A stretch of 7,758 bases of DNA from Patulibacter sp. (GCA_031119595.1 JAVHXX010000155.1:1428-9185); one strand, 5' to 3'. Positions 1-7,178 are shown, numbered from the stretch's first letter. The notes: a model not told the origin generated them from the letters alone. Numbers and translations: made by a program.

Positions 1-51
1 GGAGTTGACGGGGGGGGGCCGCCAGCCCATACCGGCACCTCTCTAGGGGCC

Positions 52-78
52 CCCGGGGGCACCAACCACCACCCCGGG
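52..78 (-). terminator. GC stem-loop downstream of the mscS-like gene, possible terminator
   Basis: A perfect 7-bp G:C stem (bases 52-58 with 72-78, CCCGGGG/CCCCGGG) closes a 13-base loop about 30 bases past the stop codon of the minus-strand MscS gene. No T-tract follows in the direction of transcription, so it is not a classical intrinsic terminator. U-less hairpins are common after genes in very GC-rich actinobacteria, and stems also arise by chance in such DNA. The rest of 1-106 holds a run of nine G (10-18), a 12-base palindrome (49-60) and no recognisable gene. Confidence 0.3.
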
Positions 79-106
79 CGGCCTGCACGGCCTCAGTCGC
101 GAGCAC

Positions 107-1069
107 TCACGACCCGACGGTCGCATGCTCCGCGGTCCGCTCGCCGGAGCGCACCACCGCGTGCTCGGCAGTCAGGTGCTGATCCTCCCCGGTGACACCG
201 TCGATCGCCGCGATGACCTGGTCGGCAAGGAGCCACCCTTGGTCGGGGTCAACAGGCGTCGCCGTGATCCGCACGACGACTTCGTCGTCGTCGATGGCGC
301 GGAGGTCGATGTGGGGGTTGCCACGGGTCTCGACGCTGACCCCGTCGTCGAGCAACTGTTGGACGTGGCTGGGGCGGGTGCCGGCGCGGAGTTTGGCTTC
401 GAAGTCGACGGCGTCGACGTCGCGGAGGGGCGTGACGGCGCAGGCGAGCGCGGCGGCGTTGGGGACCATGACGCGGTTGGGGCCGTCGGAGAGCTCGACG
501 TACATGAGGCCCAGCGACACGACGGTGCCTTCGAGCCGGCCGGCGAGGTTGCCGCCCTGGAATCGGACGCGCTCGCCGATGCGGAACGGCCGCGAGGTGA
601 GCATGACGGTCCCGGCGAACAGGTTGCCGAGGGTCTGCTGGGCGGCGAGACCGAGGACGACGGCAGCGGCAGCACCACCGAAGGCAAGGGTCTGCGGCGG
701 CAGGCCGGCGATGCGCAGCGCGACGAGGGTGATGACGATGATCCCCGCGAGGCGCAGCGTGAACCCGAGCGTCGCCGCGGTCTCGGGGCCGAGCCGGCCG
801 AGCAGCTGCGGACCGAAGGCGCGGGCGATGTCGCGTGAGACGCGCCAGCCGAGGGCGACGAGCAGGATCACGCTGGCGATCTGGACCTCGGTGGTGAGAC
901 CGGGCAGCCAGTCCCGCCGGTGATGGGAGACGACGAGCACGGCAACGACGAGTGGGGCGACGACGACGAGTTCGCGGCGTGCACTGCGCGCCGCGTGGCG
1001 TGTGTCGTCACGCAATTTCGTCAGTCGCGGCCCGTCGAGTTTCATCCGAACGACAGGGCTCGGGGGCAT
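107..1069 (-). CDS. MscS-family small-conductance mechanosensitive ion channel
   Basis: A 320-residue membrane channel that should open under membrane tension and release solutes on hypo-osmotic shock. Hydrophobic segments lie near residues 33-48, 62-78 and 104-122. They are followed by the pore-lining helix and MscS signature at about 129-167, with a Gly/Ala-rich stretch, QQTLGNLFAG and RPFRIGERV, matching the E. coli MscS order of pore helix, NL.AG and RPFR.GE. A beta domain with GTVVSLGL and NRVMVPNAA (about 181-205) matches the MscS middle domain; the rest is a short cytoplasmic C-terminal domain. This is close to E. coli MscS in length (286) and far shorter than MscK/MscM types. The frame is open to 1162, but I chose the ATG at 1069 because AAAGGA lies 7 bases upstream and the extra 31 residues are Arg/Asp-rich and unlike the family. 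It lies 234 bases downstream of the CoA-transferase gene on the same strand, so it may have its own promoter. The family assignment is firm; which ion or solute passes is unknown. Confidence 0.9.
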   Translation of the reverse strand: MPPSPVVRMKLDGPRLTKLRDDTRHAARSARRELVVVAPLVVAVLVVSHHRRDWLPGLTTEVQIASVILLVALGWRVSRDIARAFGPQLLGRLGPETAATLGFTLRLAGIIVITLVALRIAGLPPQTLAFGGAAAAVVLGLAAQQTLGNLFAGTVMLTSRPFRIGERVRFQGGNLAGRLEGTVVSLGLMYVELSDGPNRVMVPNAAALACAVTPLRDVDAVDFEAKLRAGTRPSHVQQLLDDGVSVETRGNPHIDLRAIDDDEVVVRITATPVDPDQGWLLADQVIAAIDGVTGEDQHLTAEHAVVRSGERTAEHATVGS

Positions 1070-1075
1070 GGCCTG

Positions 1076-1081
1076 ATCCTT
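1076..1081 (-). promoter_or_regulatory. Ribosome binding site deciding the mscS-like start
   Basis: On the minus strand AAAGGA stands 7 bases before the ATG at 1069. It supports this start over the longer open frame that reaches 1162, where the extra N-terminal peptide has no channel-like character. Confidence 0.6.
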
Positions 1082-1279
1082 TCGGTCGCGGTGGTCCACT
1101 TCACCGTCGCAGGGTCGCGTGGCGAAGCGAGACGGTTCGGGCTCGTCCGTGCGCCAACGCACTGGGCGAGGCCGGGCGGCCCGCTCTGCCGGGCGCGCAA
1201 CCGCGCACTGGTTGGACGGACGATCGTGCGCGCCCGTCCTGGGTGCCCGCGTTCGGGAAACCGACGGACTCCCGCAGCG

Positions 1280-1302
1280 CCGCCTCGACCCGACCGAGGC
1301 GG
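1280..1302 (-). terminator. Stem-loop directly after the CoA-transferase stop
   Basis: A perfect 8-bp stem (1280-1287 with 1295-1302, CCGCCTCG/CGAGGCGG) with a 7-base loop begins two bases after the CoA-transferase stop codon on the minus strand. There is no T-run after it, so termination is inferred from position and stem strength only. It would separate the CoA-transferase from the channel gene downstream. The remaining gap bases (1070-1279) hold a small 5-bp hairpin (1149-1162) and an 8-base palindrome (1220-1227), with no gene and no clear promoter seen. Confidence 0.45.
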
Positions 1303-1303
1303 G

Positions 1304-2716
1304 TCAGGCCAGCTGTGCGGTGCGCGGCCACACGGCCGCGTCCGTGCCGACCGCGGACGGTCCGCGGAGCCAGCCGCCGGCGACGCCGTCCACGGTGACC
1401 GGCAGTGGCACGTGCCGCGTGCGGCCGAACGCCCCGCTCAGGGCGAGCGCGCCGGGTGCCGGCGCCGTCGGCCGGGCTCCGTCGAACGACGCGTCGCGCG
1501 GTGCGGCCGCGAGCTGCGCGGCGGTACGCGCGAGGGAGCCCTGCACGGTGCGGCCCCGGCCGTCCCCGCCGCGGGCGGTGACGGCACGGATCACTGCGGC
1601 GGCGACGAGGAGTCCGGTGGTGTGGTCGAGGACCTGGCAGGGCAGCGGCCGCGGGTCGTCGGTGAGGGCGCCCGCCGCCTCGGCTTCGGCGAGCCCGAGC
1701 CCCGTGCTGAGCTGCATGAGGCTGTCGAAGCCGCGCCGGGTGCTCCAGGCGCCCGGGCCGTAGGCGCTGTGCGACGCATCGATGAGGCCCGGCGAGAGGT
1801 CGGCGCGGCGCTCGGGCCCATAACCGAGCCGGTCGAGGGCACCGGGACGCAGGCCGTGCAGGAGCACGTCGGCGCCGGCGACGAGCTCCTCGAAGCGCGC
1901 ACGGTCCTCGGGGCGACGCAGGTCGAGGGTCGCGGAGCGCTTGTCCGGGCCGGTGTCGACGGTGAGCGTGCGGAGCTCGTCGTGGAGCGGACTCTCGATG
2001 CGAAGCACGTCGGCGCCGAACCAGCTGAGGGTGCGGCCCGCCACGGGACCGGCGACCACCCGGGTCAGCTCGAGGACGCGCAGCCCGGCGAGCGGGCGCC
2101 GGTCGGCGTCGTCGGTGGACGGGCTGCCACTGCCGTCGTGCCAGGGGCCGGGCTGCCAGGCCGGGCGGCCGTCGGCACGGACGGTGGTGTCGATGAGCGG
2201 ATGGTCGCCGACCCGGCCGCCGTGCGGATGGGCCGACCACTCGTCGAGGGTGTGGGCGGCCGCGGCAGCGCCGCCCGCGGCCACGACGCGCGTCTCGACG
2301 CCGGTCGCCGACGACTCGTGGATCGCCGCGGCGACGGCCTCCGGGTCGTCGGTGCCGAACGACGCCTCGATGGCGCGTCGGTGCTGGGCGTAGTTCCCGT
2401 GCAGCCGGACCCAGCCGTCCCGGGCGCGCGAGATGCGGCTGAGCGGGTCCCACACGCTCTCGGGCTCCTCGTCCGCGACCCGCACGGCCTGCTCGCTGCG
2501 GAGCGCATCGGCCACACCCGAGCCGTCGACCGTGGCCCGCGATGCGCCCATCAGCTCGGCGACGGCCAGGCCGACCGCGCCGAACGCCGCCGTGCCGAAG
2601 GCTTCCACCGCGAAGCTCGACGGCAGCGCACCCGTGGGCGCAGGTCGCGCGTCGAGCCGTTCCAGGATCTCCGGATCCCCGCCGATCGCTTGCCAGACCC
2701 CCGCCACGAGCTGCAT
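1304..2716 (-). CDS. Family III CoA-transferase (CaiB/BaiF type), permuted domain order
   Basis: A 470-residue cytoplasmic enzyme expected to move CoA between carboxylic acids, as in fatty-acid, steroid or carnitine-type breakdown; the substrate is unknown. The C-terminal part starts with the family's Rossmann entry, LAGLRVLELTRVVAGPV (about 209-225), then GADVLRIESP, DKRSATLDLR, a SAYGPG loop and RRGFDSLMQLSTGL. Asp364 in LPCQVLDHTTG sits where the catalytic Asp of the family (Asp169 of formyl-CoA transferase) is expected. Residues 85-175 instead resemble the C-terminal half of ordinary CaiB proteins (WDP, a DGWVRLH strand, an EW..HP.G turn). The halves therefore appear in swapped order relative to standard ~400-residue members; I recall this layout in a bacterial subfamily of about 450-480 residues. 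The ATG at 2716 fits that subfamily's N-terminus, but no proper Shine-Dalgarno precedes it, and a -10-like box lies 6 bases upstream (leaderless start). It diverges from surE. Confidence 0.87.
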   Translation of the reverse strand: MQLVAGVWQAIGGDPEILERLDARPAPTGALPSSFAVEAFGTAAFGAVGLAVAELMGASRATVDGSGVADALRSEQAVRVADEEPESVWDPLSRISRARDGWVRLHGNYAQHRRAIEASFGTDDPEAVAAAIHESSATGVETRVVAAGGAAAAAHTLDEWSAHPHGGRVGDHPLIDTTVRADGRPAWQPGPWHDGSGSPSTDDADRRPLAGLRVLELTRVVAGPVAGRTLSWFGADVLRIESPLHDELRTLTVDTGPDKRSATLDLRRPEDRARFEELVAGADVLLHGLRPGALDRLGYGPERRADLSPGLIDASHSAYGPGAWSTRRGFDSLMQLSTGLGLAEAEAAGALTDDPRPLPCQVLDHTTGLLVAAAVIRAVTARGGDGRGRTVQGSLARTAAQLAAAPRDASFDGARPTAPAPGALALSGAFGRTRHVPLPVTVDGVAGGWLRGPSAVGTDAAVWPRTAQLA

Positions 2717-2722
2717 GCCCCG

Positions 2723-2728
2723 ACGCTA
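2723..2728 (-). promoter_or_regulatory. Candidate -10 box for a leaderless CoA-transferase transcript
   Basis: On the minus strand TAGCGT fits the actinobacterial -10 pattern TANNNT. It ends 7 bases before the A of the ATG at 2716, exactly where transcription would begin on the start codon. No convincing -35 is present: the position 17 bases away reads ACAACC. The absence of a well-placed Shine-Dalgarno agrees with leaderless translation, but a six-base match with only three fixed bases is weak alone. Confidence 0.4.
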
Positions 2729-2740
2729 GCGGCCTCTGCC

Positions 2741-2758
2741 GTGAAGGTTGTTACACCT
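2741..2758. promoter_or_regulatory. Possible operator: interrupted inverted repeat in the divergent intergenic region
   Basis: This is the most AT-rich stretch of the gap between the divergent genes. It contains AGGT-N6-ACCT (2745-2758) nested with GTG-N10-CAC (2741-2756). It covers the place where the -35 element of the CoA-transferase promoter would be, a natural position for a repressor. The arms are only 3-4 bases, and I cannot assign it to a regulator family. Confidence 0.2.
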
Positions 2759-2839
2759 GCCACCACGGCGGGGTGTGGCCACCGCGGCGCCGGCGGTCGG
2801 GCGGGCCCGGGCCGCCCGGCCGTGCCGGGACGCCACTCG

Positions 2840-2845
2840 TAGAAT
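2840..2845 (+). promoter_or_regulatory. Candidate -10 box for surE, leaderless or nearly so
   Basis: TAGAAT is one base from the TATAAT consensus and fits TANNNT. It ends 8 bases before the GTG start of surE, so transcription would begin within about two bases of the start codon. No Shine-Dalgarno sequence precedes the GTG, and no TTGACA-like -35 is seen 16-18 bases upstream. It would be the main promoter of the surE-ligA run. Confidence 0.5.
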
Positions 2846-2853
2846 GGCTCCCT

Positions 2854-3810
2854 GTGCGCCTGCTCCTCACGAACGACGACGGCATCGAAGCGGAGGGCCT
2901 GCATGCGATCCGCGCCGCGCTGCTGAGGATTCCGGACGTCGAGCTGATGGTCATCGCCCCGGACGGCAACCGTTCCGCGACGGGTCGCTCGATCACGACC
3001 CGGCGCCCGATCGTGAGCCGCCACGTGACCTTCGCCGACGGCGGCGACGGCTGGGCGATCGACGGCACGCCCGTCGACTGCGTGCGCCTCGGGTGGTACG
3101 AGCTGGCCGGTGCCCGCCCGGACATGATCATCGCGGGCATCAACCACGGCGCCAACCTCGGCGACGACATCACCTACTCGGGCACCGTCGGCGCGGCCCT
3201 CGAGGCGCACCACCTCGGCCTGCCGGGCCTCGCGATCTCGCAGGTCGCGCGCGACGCCGGCCTGAACTTCTCCGAGGAGGGCGGCTACGACTTCACCGCC
3301 GTCGCGGCGTTCTGCGCGCAGCTCGTCGCCCGTGCGTCGCAGGTCGGCCTCGTCGCGGGCACCGTCCTCAACGTGAACGCGCCCGGTGGCCGACCCGAGG
3401 AAGCCCGCCTCACGCGTCTCGGCCGTCGCATCTACGAGGACGGCCTCCGCCGGATCGAGGGCGAGGCGCCCGAGCTCGCCGCGCGCCACGGCGCCGCCGA
3501 GCCCGTGGTGACCTACGGCAACGCCGAACGGGTCGCGGTCTACGGCGTCGCCGCCGGGCATTTCGACGAGCCGGGCACGGACCTGCACGCCGTCGCGAAC
3601 GGCATCATCTCGGTCACGCCCGTGAGTCTCCGCTGGACCGACGAGGCCCGCCTCGACGACCTCCCGGCTGCGGCGGTCGAGGACGCGCTCGCCGCGACCG
3701 GCGACGAGGCTCCGTCCGGCGCCGCTCCCCGGCACGAGTCGGTCGACGACGCCGTGCGGCCCGGCGAGGCGGCGGTGACCGACGCCCCGAGCACGGAGCT
3801 GAGCGCCTGA
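2854..3810 (+). CDS. surE: 5'/3'-nucleotidase SurE
   Basis: A 318-residue metal-dependent phosphatase that removes 5' or 3' phosphates from nucleoside monophosphates; in E. coli it is linked to stationary-phase survival. The N-terminus RLLLTNDDGI carries the two metal-binding Asp residues (8 and 9). APDGNRSATG supplies the Ser ligand (Ser41) and AGINHGANLGDD the Asn ligand (Asn97), followed by the YSGTVGAALEA signature. All residues expected for activity are therefore present. SurE proteins usually have about 250-260 residues. Here the fold ends near residue 262, and the last ~55 residues are an Ala/Glu/Asp-rich tail with no recognised domain. I chose the GTG at 2854 because it puts the family N-terminus exactly at residue 1; the open frame upstream runs antisense to the CoA-transferase. 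A -10-like box directly upstream suggests a leaderless message. Its stop overlaps the ligA start by one base (TGATG), so translation of the two is probably coupled. Confidence 0.95.
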   Translation: MRLLLTNDDGIEAEGLHAIRAALLRIPDVELMVIAPDGNRSATGRSITTRRPIVSRHVTFADGGDGWAIDGTPVDCVRLGWYELAGARPDMIIAGINHGANLGDDITYSGTVGAALEAHHLGLPGLAISQVARDAGLNFSEEGGYDFTAVAAFCAQLVARASQVGLVAGTVLNVNAPGGRPEEARLTRLGRRIYEDGLRRIEGEAPELAARHGAAEPVVTYGNAERVAVYGVAAGHFDEPGTDLHAVANGIISVTPVSLRWTDEARLDDLPAAAVEDALAATGDEAPSGAAPRHESVDDAVRPGEAAVTDAPSTELSA

Positions 3811-6098
3811 TGGCGGCGGCGGGCCCAGACCCCACCGGCGATCCGCAGGTCCCGGGGGACCCGGACGCCGCGCGCGAGCGCTCGGAGGCGCTCCGGGCCG
3901 AGATCGCGGTCCACAACGTCGCCTACTACGAGCAGGACGACCCGACGATCGCGGACGACGACTACGACGCGCTCCAGCGGGAGCTCCGCGCGATCGAGGA
4001 GGCGTTCCCGGAGCTGCAGACCGCGGACTCGCCCACGCAGACCGTCGGCGGACGTGCTGCGGGGCACCTGCAGAAGGTCGAGCACCCGCTGCCGATGCTG
4101 TCCCTCGCGAACGCCCGCAACGCCGAGGAGCTGCGCGGCTGGGTCTCGAGGATGCGTAGCCATCTGGCGCGCGAGGGCATCGACGATCCCGAGTTCGCGT
4201 TCGTGTGCGAGCCGAAGATCGACGGCCTCGCCATGTCGCTGATCTACGAGAACGGCACGCTGGTCCGCGCGACGACCCGCGGTGACGGGCGCGTCGGTGA
4301 GGACGTGACCGTGAACATCCGCACCATCGCGGACATCCCCCAGGAGATCAGCGCGAGCGGGCCCATCGCGCTGCCGCACACGATCGAGGTGCGCGGCGAG
4401 GTCTACATGGCCACCGACGACTTCACCGCGCTGAACGAGCGCCGCGCCGCTGCGGGCGAGTCGACCTACATGAACCCGCGCAACACCGCCGCGGGCACCA
4501 TCCGCCAGCTCGACCCGCGCCTCGCCGCCGAGCGGCCGCTGCGGTTCTGGGCGTACCAGATCGGCGTGTGGGCGCCCGCCGAGGGCGACGCGCTCCGCCC
4601 GCTCGACGAGCAGGCTGCAGCCCCCGGGCTCAGCGCGGCGGCGAAGAAGAAGCTCCCGCTCACGCACTCCGCGGCGCTCGCCTGGTTGGGTGACCGTGGC
4701 TTCCCGGTCAACCCGGACATCGTCGTGCTGCCGAGTGAGGACGAGGTCGTCAAGCAGTGCGAGGCCTGGGAGGCCCGTCGCGCCGATCTGCCCTTCGAGA
4801 TCGACGGCGTGGTGATCAAGGCCGACGACTTCGTGCAGCAGCGTCGCCTCGGCGTCGTCGGCCGCGACCCGCGGTGGGCGATCGCCTGGAAGTTCCCGCC
4901 GACCACGAAGGTCACGCGGCTGCGCGACGTGCAGTGGTCGGTCGGCAAGTTCGGCGACCTGCATCCGTTCGCGGTGCTCGAGCCCGTCGTGGTCGGCGGC
5001 GTGACGGTGTCGATGGCGACCCTCCACAACGAGGAGGATCTCGCCCGCAAGGACGTGCGTCCCGGCGACGACGTGATCGTGCTCCGCGCCGGCGACGTGA
5101 TCCCGCAGGTGATCTCGCCCGCCCCGCACGTGGCCGAGCGGGACGACCGCGGCCCCGTGCCGGAGCCGCCCGCGCACTGCCCGCGGTGTGGCACCGCCAC
5201 GGTGAAGCGTGAGGACTCCGTCTTCACGAACTGTCCGAACCCGGTCTGCCCGGGCCGCCAGTGGCAGTTGCTGCGGCACTTCGTGAGTCGCGGCGCCATG
5301 GACATCGGCGGCCTCGGCGAGCTGCAGGTCGGCGCGCTCCAGGAGGCCGGGCTCGTGACGACCGCCGCCGACCTGTACTCGCTGACCGCCGAGCAGCTCT
5401 ACGAGAAGAGTGAGGACGGCCAACCGCGCATCCGCGGCATGGCCGAGAAGAGCGCGAACGCCGTCGTCGACGCGATCCAGCGCAGCAAGTCGCAGCCCCT
5501 GGCGCGAGTGCTGTTCGGCGTCGGCATCGAGGGCGTCGGCGAAGTCACCGGCCGTGCGCTCGCGCAGCGGTTCCGGTCGGTCGACGCGCTCATCGCCGCC
5601 ACGCCGATCGAGCTCGCCGAGACGCCGGGCATCGGTGCCAAGAACGCCGAGCTGATCGCGTCCCAGCTGCGCGAGCCGGCCATGCAGGAGCTGCTCGGTC
5701 GCCTGAAGGAGGCCGGACTGCAGGTCGAGGAGGCCGGTCCGGCCCCGGGCGACGGTCGCCTCGACGGGGTCACCGTCGTCCTGACCGGCTCGCTGCCCCA
5801 CCTCACGCGCGAGGAAGCCACGGAGCTGATCCTCGGCGAGGGCGGCCGGGTCACCGGCTCCGTGTCGAAGAAGACCCACTTCGTGGTCGCCGGCGAGTCC
5901 GCGGGCACGAAACTGGCCAAGGCGGAGCGCCTCGGGGTGCGCGTCCTGGACGAGGACGGCCTCAAGGCACTCGTCGCCGGCGAGCTCGAGGGCTGGCCGC
6001 CGCCGGAGGACGACGATTCGGAGACGTCGGAGCTCGATCTCGAGGCGGAACTGCTCGACGCGGGCAAGTCTGAGCCTGAGGTCGAGCCTGATGCTTGA
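3810..6098 (+). CDS. ligA: NAD+-dependent DNA ligase LigA
   Basis: A 762-residue ligase that seals nicks with 5'-phosphate and 3'-OH ends in replication and repair, using NAD+. The Ia domain has HNVAYY and the IADDDYD motif (about 35-53). Adenylation follows, with catalytic Lys136 in CEPKIDG, TRGDGRVGED, EVRGEVYM, FEIDGVVIK (329-337) and WAIAWKFPP (356-364). An OB fold leads to a four-Cys zinc finger (Cys457, 460, 475, 480), then helix-hairpin-helix repeats (about 490-625) and a BRCT domain (about 650-725). All expected domains and key residues are present, so the enzyme should be active. It exceeds the usual ~670 residues because of an N-terminal extension of ~20, an insertion of about 28 residues near 253-282 (Ala-rich, ending in a lysine run) and an acidic tail of ~30 after BRCT. 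The ATG overlaps the surE stop; GGAG lies 11 bases upstream. The same frame stays open through surE, but the family N-terminus supports this start. Confidence 0.97.
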   Translation: MAAAGPDPTGDPQVPGDPDAARERSEALRAEIAVHNVAYYEQDDPTIADDDYDALQRELRAIEEAFPELQTADSPTQTVGGRAAGHLQKVEHPLPMLSLANARNAEELRGWVSRMRSHLAREGIDDPEFAFVCEPKIDGLAMSLIYENGTLVRATTRGDGRVGEDVTVNIRTIADIPQEISASGPIALPHTIEVRGEVYMATDDFTALNERRAAAGESTYMNPRNTAAGTIRQLDPRLAAERPLRFWAYQIGVWAPAEGDALRPLDEQAAAPGLSAAAKKKLPLTHSAALAWLGDRGFPVNPDIVVLPSEDEVVKQCEAWEARRADLPFEIDGVVIKADDFVQQRRLGVVGRDPRWAIAWKFPPTTKVTRLRDVQWSVGKFGDLHPFAVLEPVVVGGVTVSMATLHNEEDLARKDVRPGDDVIVLRAGDVIPQVISPAPHVAERDDRGPVPEPPAHCPRCGTATVKREDSVFTNCPNPVCPGRQWQLLRHFVSRGAMDIGGLGELQVGALQEAGLVTTAADLYSLTAEQLYEKSEDGQPRIRGMAEKSANAVVDAIQRSKSQPLARVLFGVGIEGVGEVTGRALAQRFRSVDALIAATPIELAETPGIGAKNAELIASQLREPAMQELLGRLKEAGLQVEEAGPAPGDGRLDGVTVVLTGSLPHLTREEATELILGEGGRVTGSVSKKTHFVVAGESAGTKLAKAERLGVRVLDEDGLKALVAGELEGWPPPEDDDSETSELDLEAELLDAGKSEPEVEPDA
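6078..6081 (+). promoter_or_regulatory. Ribosome binding site inside the ligA end, for the BtrH-like gene
   Basis: GAGG lies within the last codons of ligA, nine bases before the ATG at 6091. It supports a start that overlaps ligA rather than the internal Met31, which would remove the region before the glycine-rich motif. Confidence 0.5.
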
Positions 6099-7176
6099 CG
6101 GCGTCGTGGAGGGTCGAACCCCCGAGATCTGGGCGCTGGAGCGGCTGCTCGCGCTCGGCGGGGTCGAGGTCGTGCCGTCCATGGCGCTCGGATTGGCCGG
6201 GGGAGCGGGGTTCGTCGCCACGATCGTGAAGGGCGCCCGACGCGCCCCGGCGCGGCTGCACGTGTCCGGATGGAACTCCTTCCAGACCGATCTCGTCGGC
6301 GCCATCGATCGCCTCGGGATGGTGCGGCGGTTCGACGAGACCTCGAATCGCCGCGGCGCCGTCCGCGCCCTGGACGAGGCGTTCGCCGCAGGCGGGCCGG
6401 TCGCGATCTGGGTCGATGCGACGACCATCGGGCTGGGGACCGGCGTGACGCCCGGTCCGCTCGTCGTCCTCGCCGAGCCGCGCGGCGACGGCACCGCGGA
6501 CGTCACCGGTCCGGCGGCCGGGGGCGAGGTCGCGCGCGTGGTCGTGGACCTGCAGGCGTTGTCCGCGGCGCGCGACGCGATTCCCGCGCTACGCAACCGT
6601 CTCCTCACGGTGCAGCCGCCGACCGAGGAGCGCGCCCGTGCGATCCGCGGCGGCCTCGCGACGATGGCGGTCGGATCGATCGGCGGGCCGCGCGGCCGCA
6701 CCGGGCCCGAGGGCGTCGAGCGGCTGGCGCGGGCGATCACCGGCCGCGGCTTCGGCGACTGGCGCACGGCCTTCGACGGTGGCTGGCCGCTGCTCGCCGC
6801 GCTCTCGACCCTCGCCGCGGCGATCCGCGCCGAGCAGGGGCTGCTGCGCGCGGCCCAGGCCTGCTTCGAGCGGACCGCTGCCGAGGAGCTCGACATCCCG
6901 CCGCTCCGGGAGGTGGCGGCCGCGCACGACGCGCTCGCCGCCGGCTGGCTCGAGGTCGCCGACCTCGCGCTCCCACCGGGCATGCCGGCCCTCGAGCGCA
7001 CCCGAGCCACGGCGCCGACGGCGGAGGCCCTGCGCGACGTTCACGACGACACCTTCCCGATCAACCGCGCCGAGCTCGACGCGATCCTGTCCGGGACGGC
7101 CGCGCGCGTCGCCTCGCTCGCCGCCGACGAGTCGGCCGCGCTCGAACTCCTGCGCACCACGCTGCGCACCCACTGA
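6091..7176 (+). CDS. BtrH_N/DUF4872-like protein, apparently lacking catalytic residues
   Basis: A 361-residue probably cytoplasmic protein with no signal peptide or membrane segment. The order of motifs resembles the two-part family named after butirosin biosynthesis protein BtrH, an acyltransferase with a cysteine-peptidase-like fold. Residues 30-45 (MALGLAGGAGF) match its glycine-rich entry, 88-109 (helix, then GGPVAIWVD) match its A..L..G.PV..WVD block, and 180-295 look like DUF4872, ending in a helix with GWLEVADLALP. However, the N-terminal His-Cys pair expected before the glycine-rich entry is absent (the only Cys is 258), and the His expected after WVD is replaced in PGPLVVLAEP. It may be a non-catalytic relative or do different chemistry. 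The ATG lies inside the end of ligA (eight-base overlap) with GAGG nine bases upstream, so it is translationally coupled to the ligase. Family assignment is from memory of motif order and is moderate; a wholly uncharacterised protein is the alternative. The reading frame itself is secure. Confidence 0.6.
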   Translation: MLDGVVEGRTPEIWALERLLALGGVEVVPSMALGLAGGAGFVATIVKGARRAPARLHVSGWNSFQTDLVGAIDRLGMVRRFDETSNRRGAVRALDEAFAAGGPVAIWVDATTIGLGTGVTPGPLVVLAEPRGDGTADVTGPAAGGEVARVVVDLQALSAARDAIPALRNRLLTVQPPTEERARAIRGGLATMAVGSIGGPRGRTGPEGVERLARAITGRGFGDWRTAFDGGWPLLAALSTLAAAIRAEQGLLRAAQACFERTAAEELDIPPLREVAAAHDALAAGWLEVADLALPPGMPALERTRATAPTAEALRDVHDDTFPINRAELDAILSGTAARVASLAADESAALELLRTTLRTH

Positions 7177-7178
7177 CC

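Noticed and set aside
10..18. Run of nine G as a phase-variable tract
   Set aside because: It lies outside any gene I can identify, so there is no frame to switch; simple runs are expected in such GC-rich DNA.
5..34. TTGACG (5-10) followed about 18 bases later by an ATACCG-like element, as a plus-strand promoter
   Set aside because: The -10 match is poor, the spacer is mostly a G-run, and it would drive transcription only into the antisense of the channel gene.
125..838. Plus-strand open frame of 237 codons across the channel gene
   Set aside because: It is antisense to the MscS signature region, and its Asp/Gly/Glu-rich product shows no domain.
1070..1162. Longer start for the MscS-like protein at 1162
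   Set aside because: The extra 31 residues are polar and unlike MscS N-termini, and a Shine-Dalgarno sequence directly precedes the ATG at 1069.
920..2842. Plus-strand open frame of 640 codons opposite the CoA-transferase and the channel start
   Set aside because: Its product is a low-complexity Arg/Gly/Ala chain with no recognisable domain, and it is the antisense shadow of a well-supported enzyme gene.
2748..3809. Upstream open extension of the ligA frame through surE, as a possible fusion or longer ligase
   Set aside because: The translation is Arg/Pro/Ala-rich with no motif, while the surE frame here is full of conserved residues; LigA's family N-terminus begins near 3810.
3540..7010. 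Very long minus-strand open frame (1156 codons) opposite surE, ligA and the BtrH-like gene
   Set aside because: It lies antisense to genes with clear family motifs, its translation is Arg/Ala/Gly/Asp-rich without any motif, and such frames stay open by chance at this GC content.
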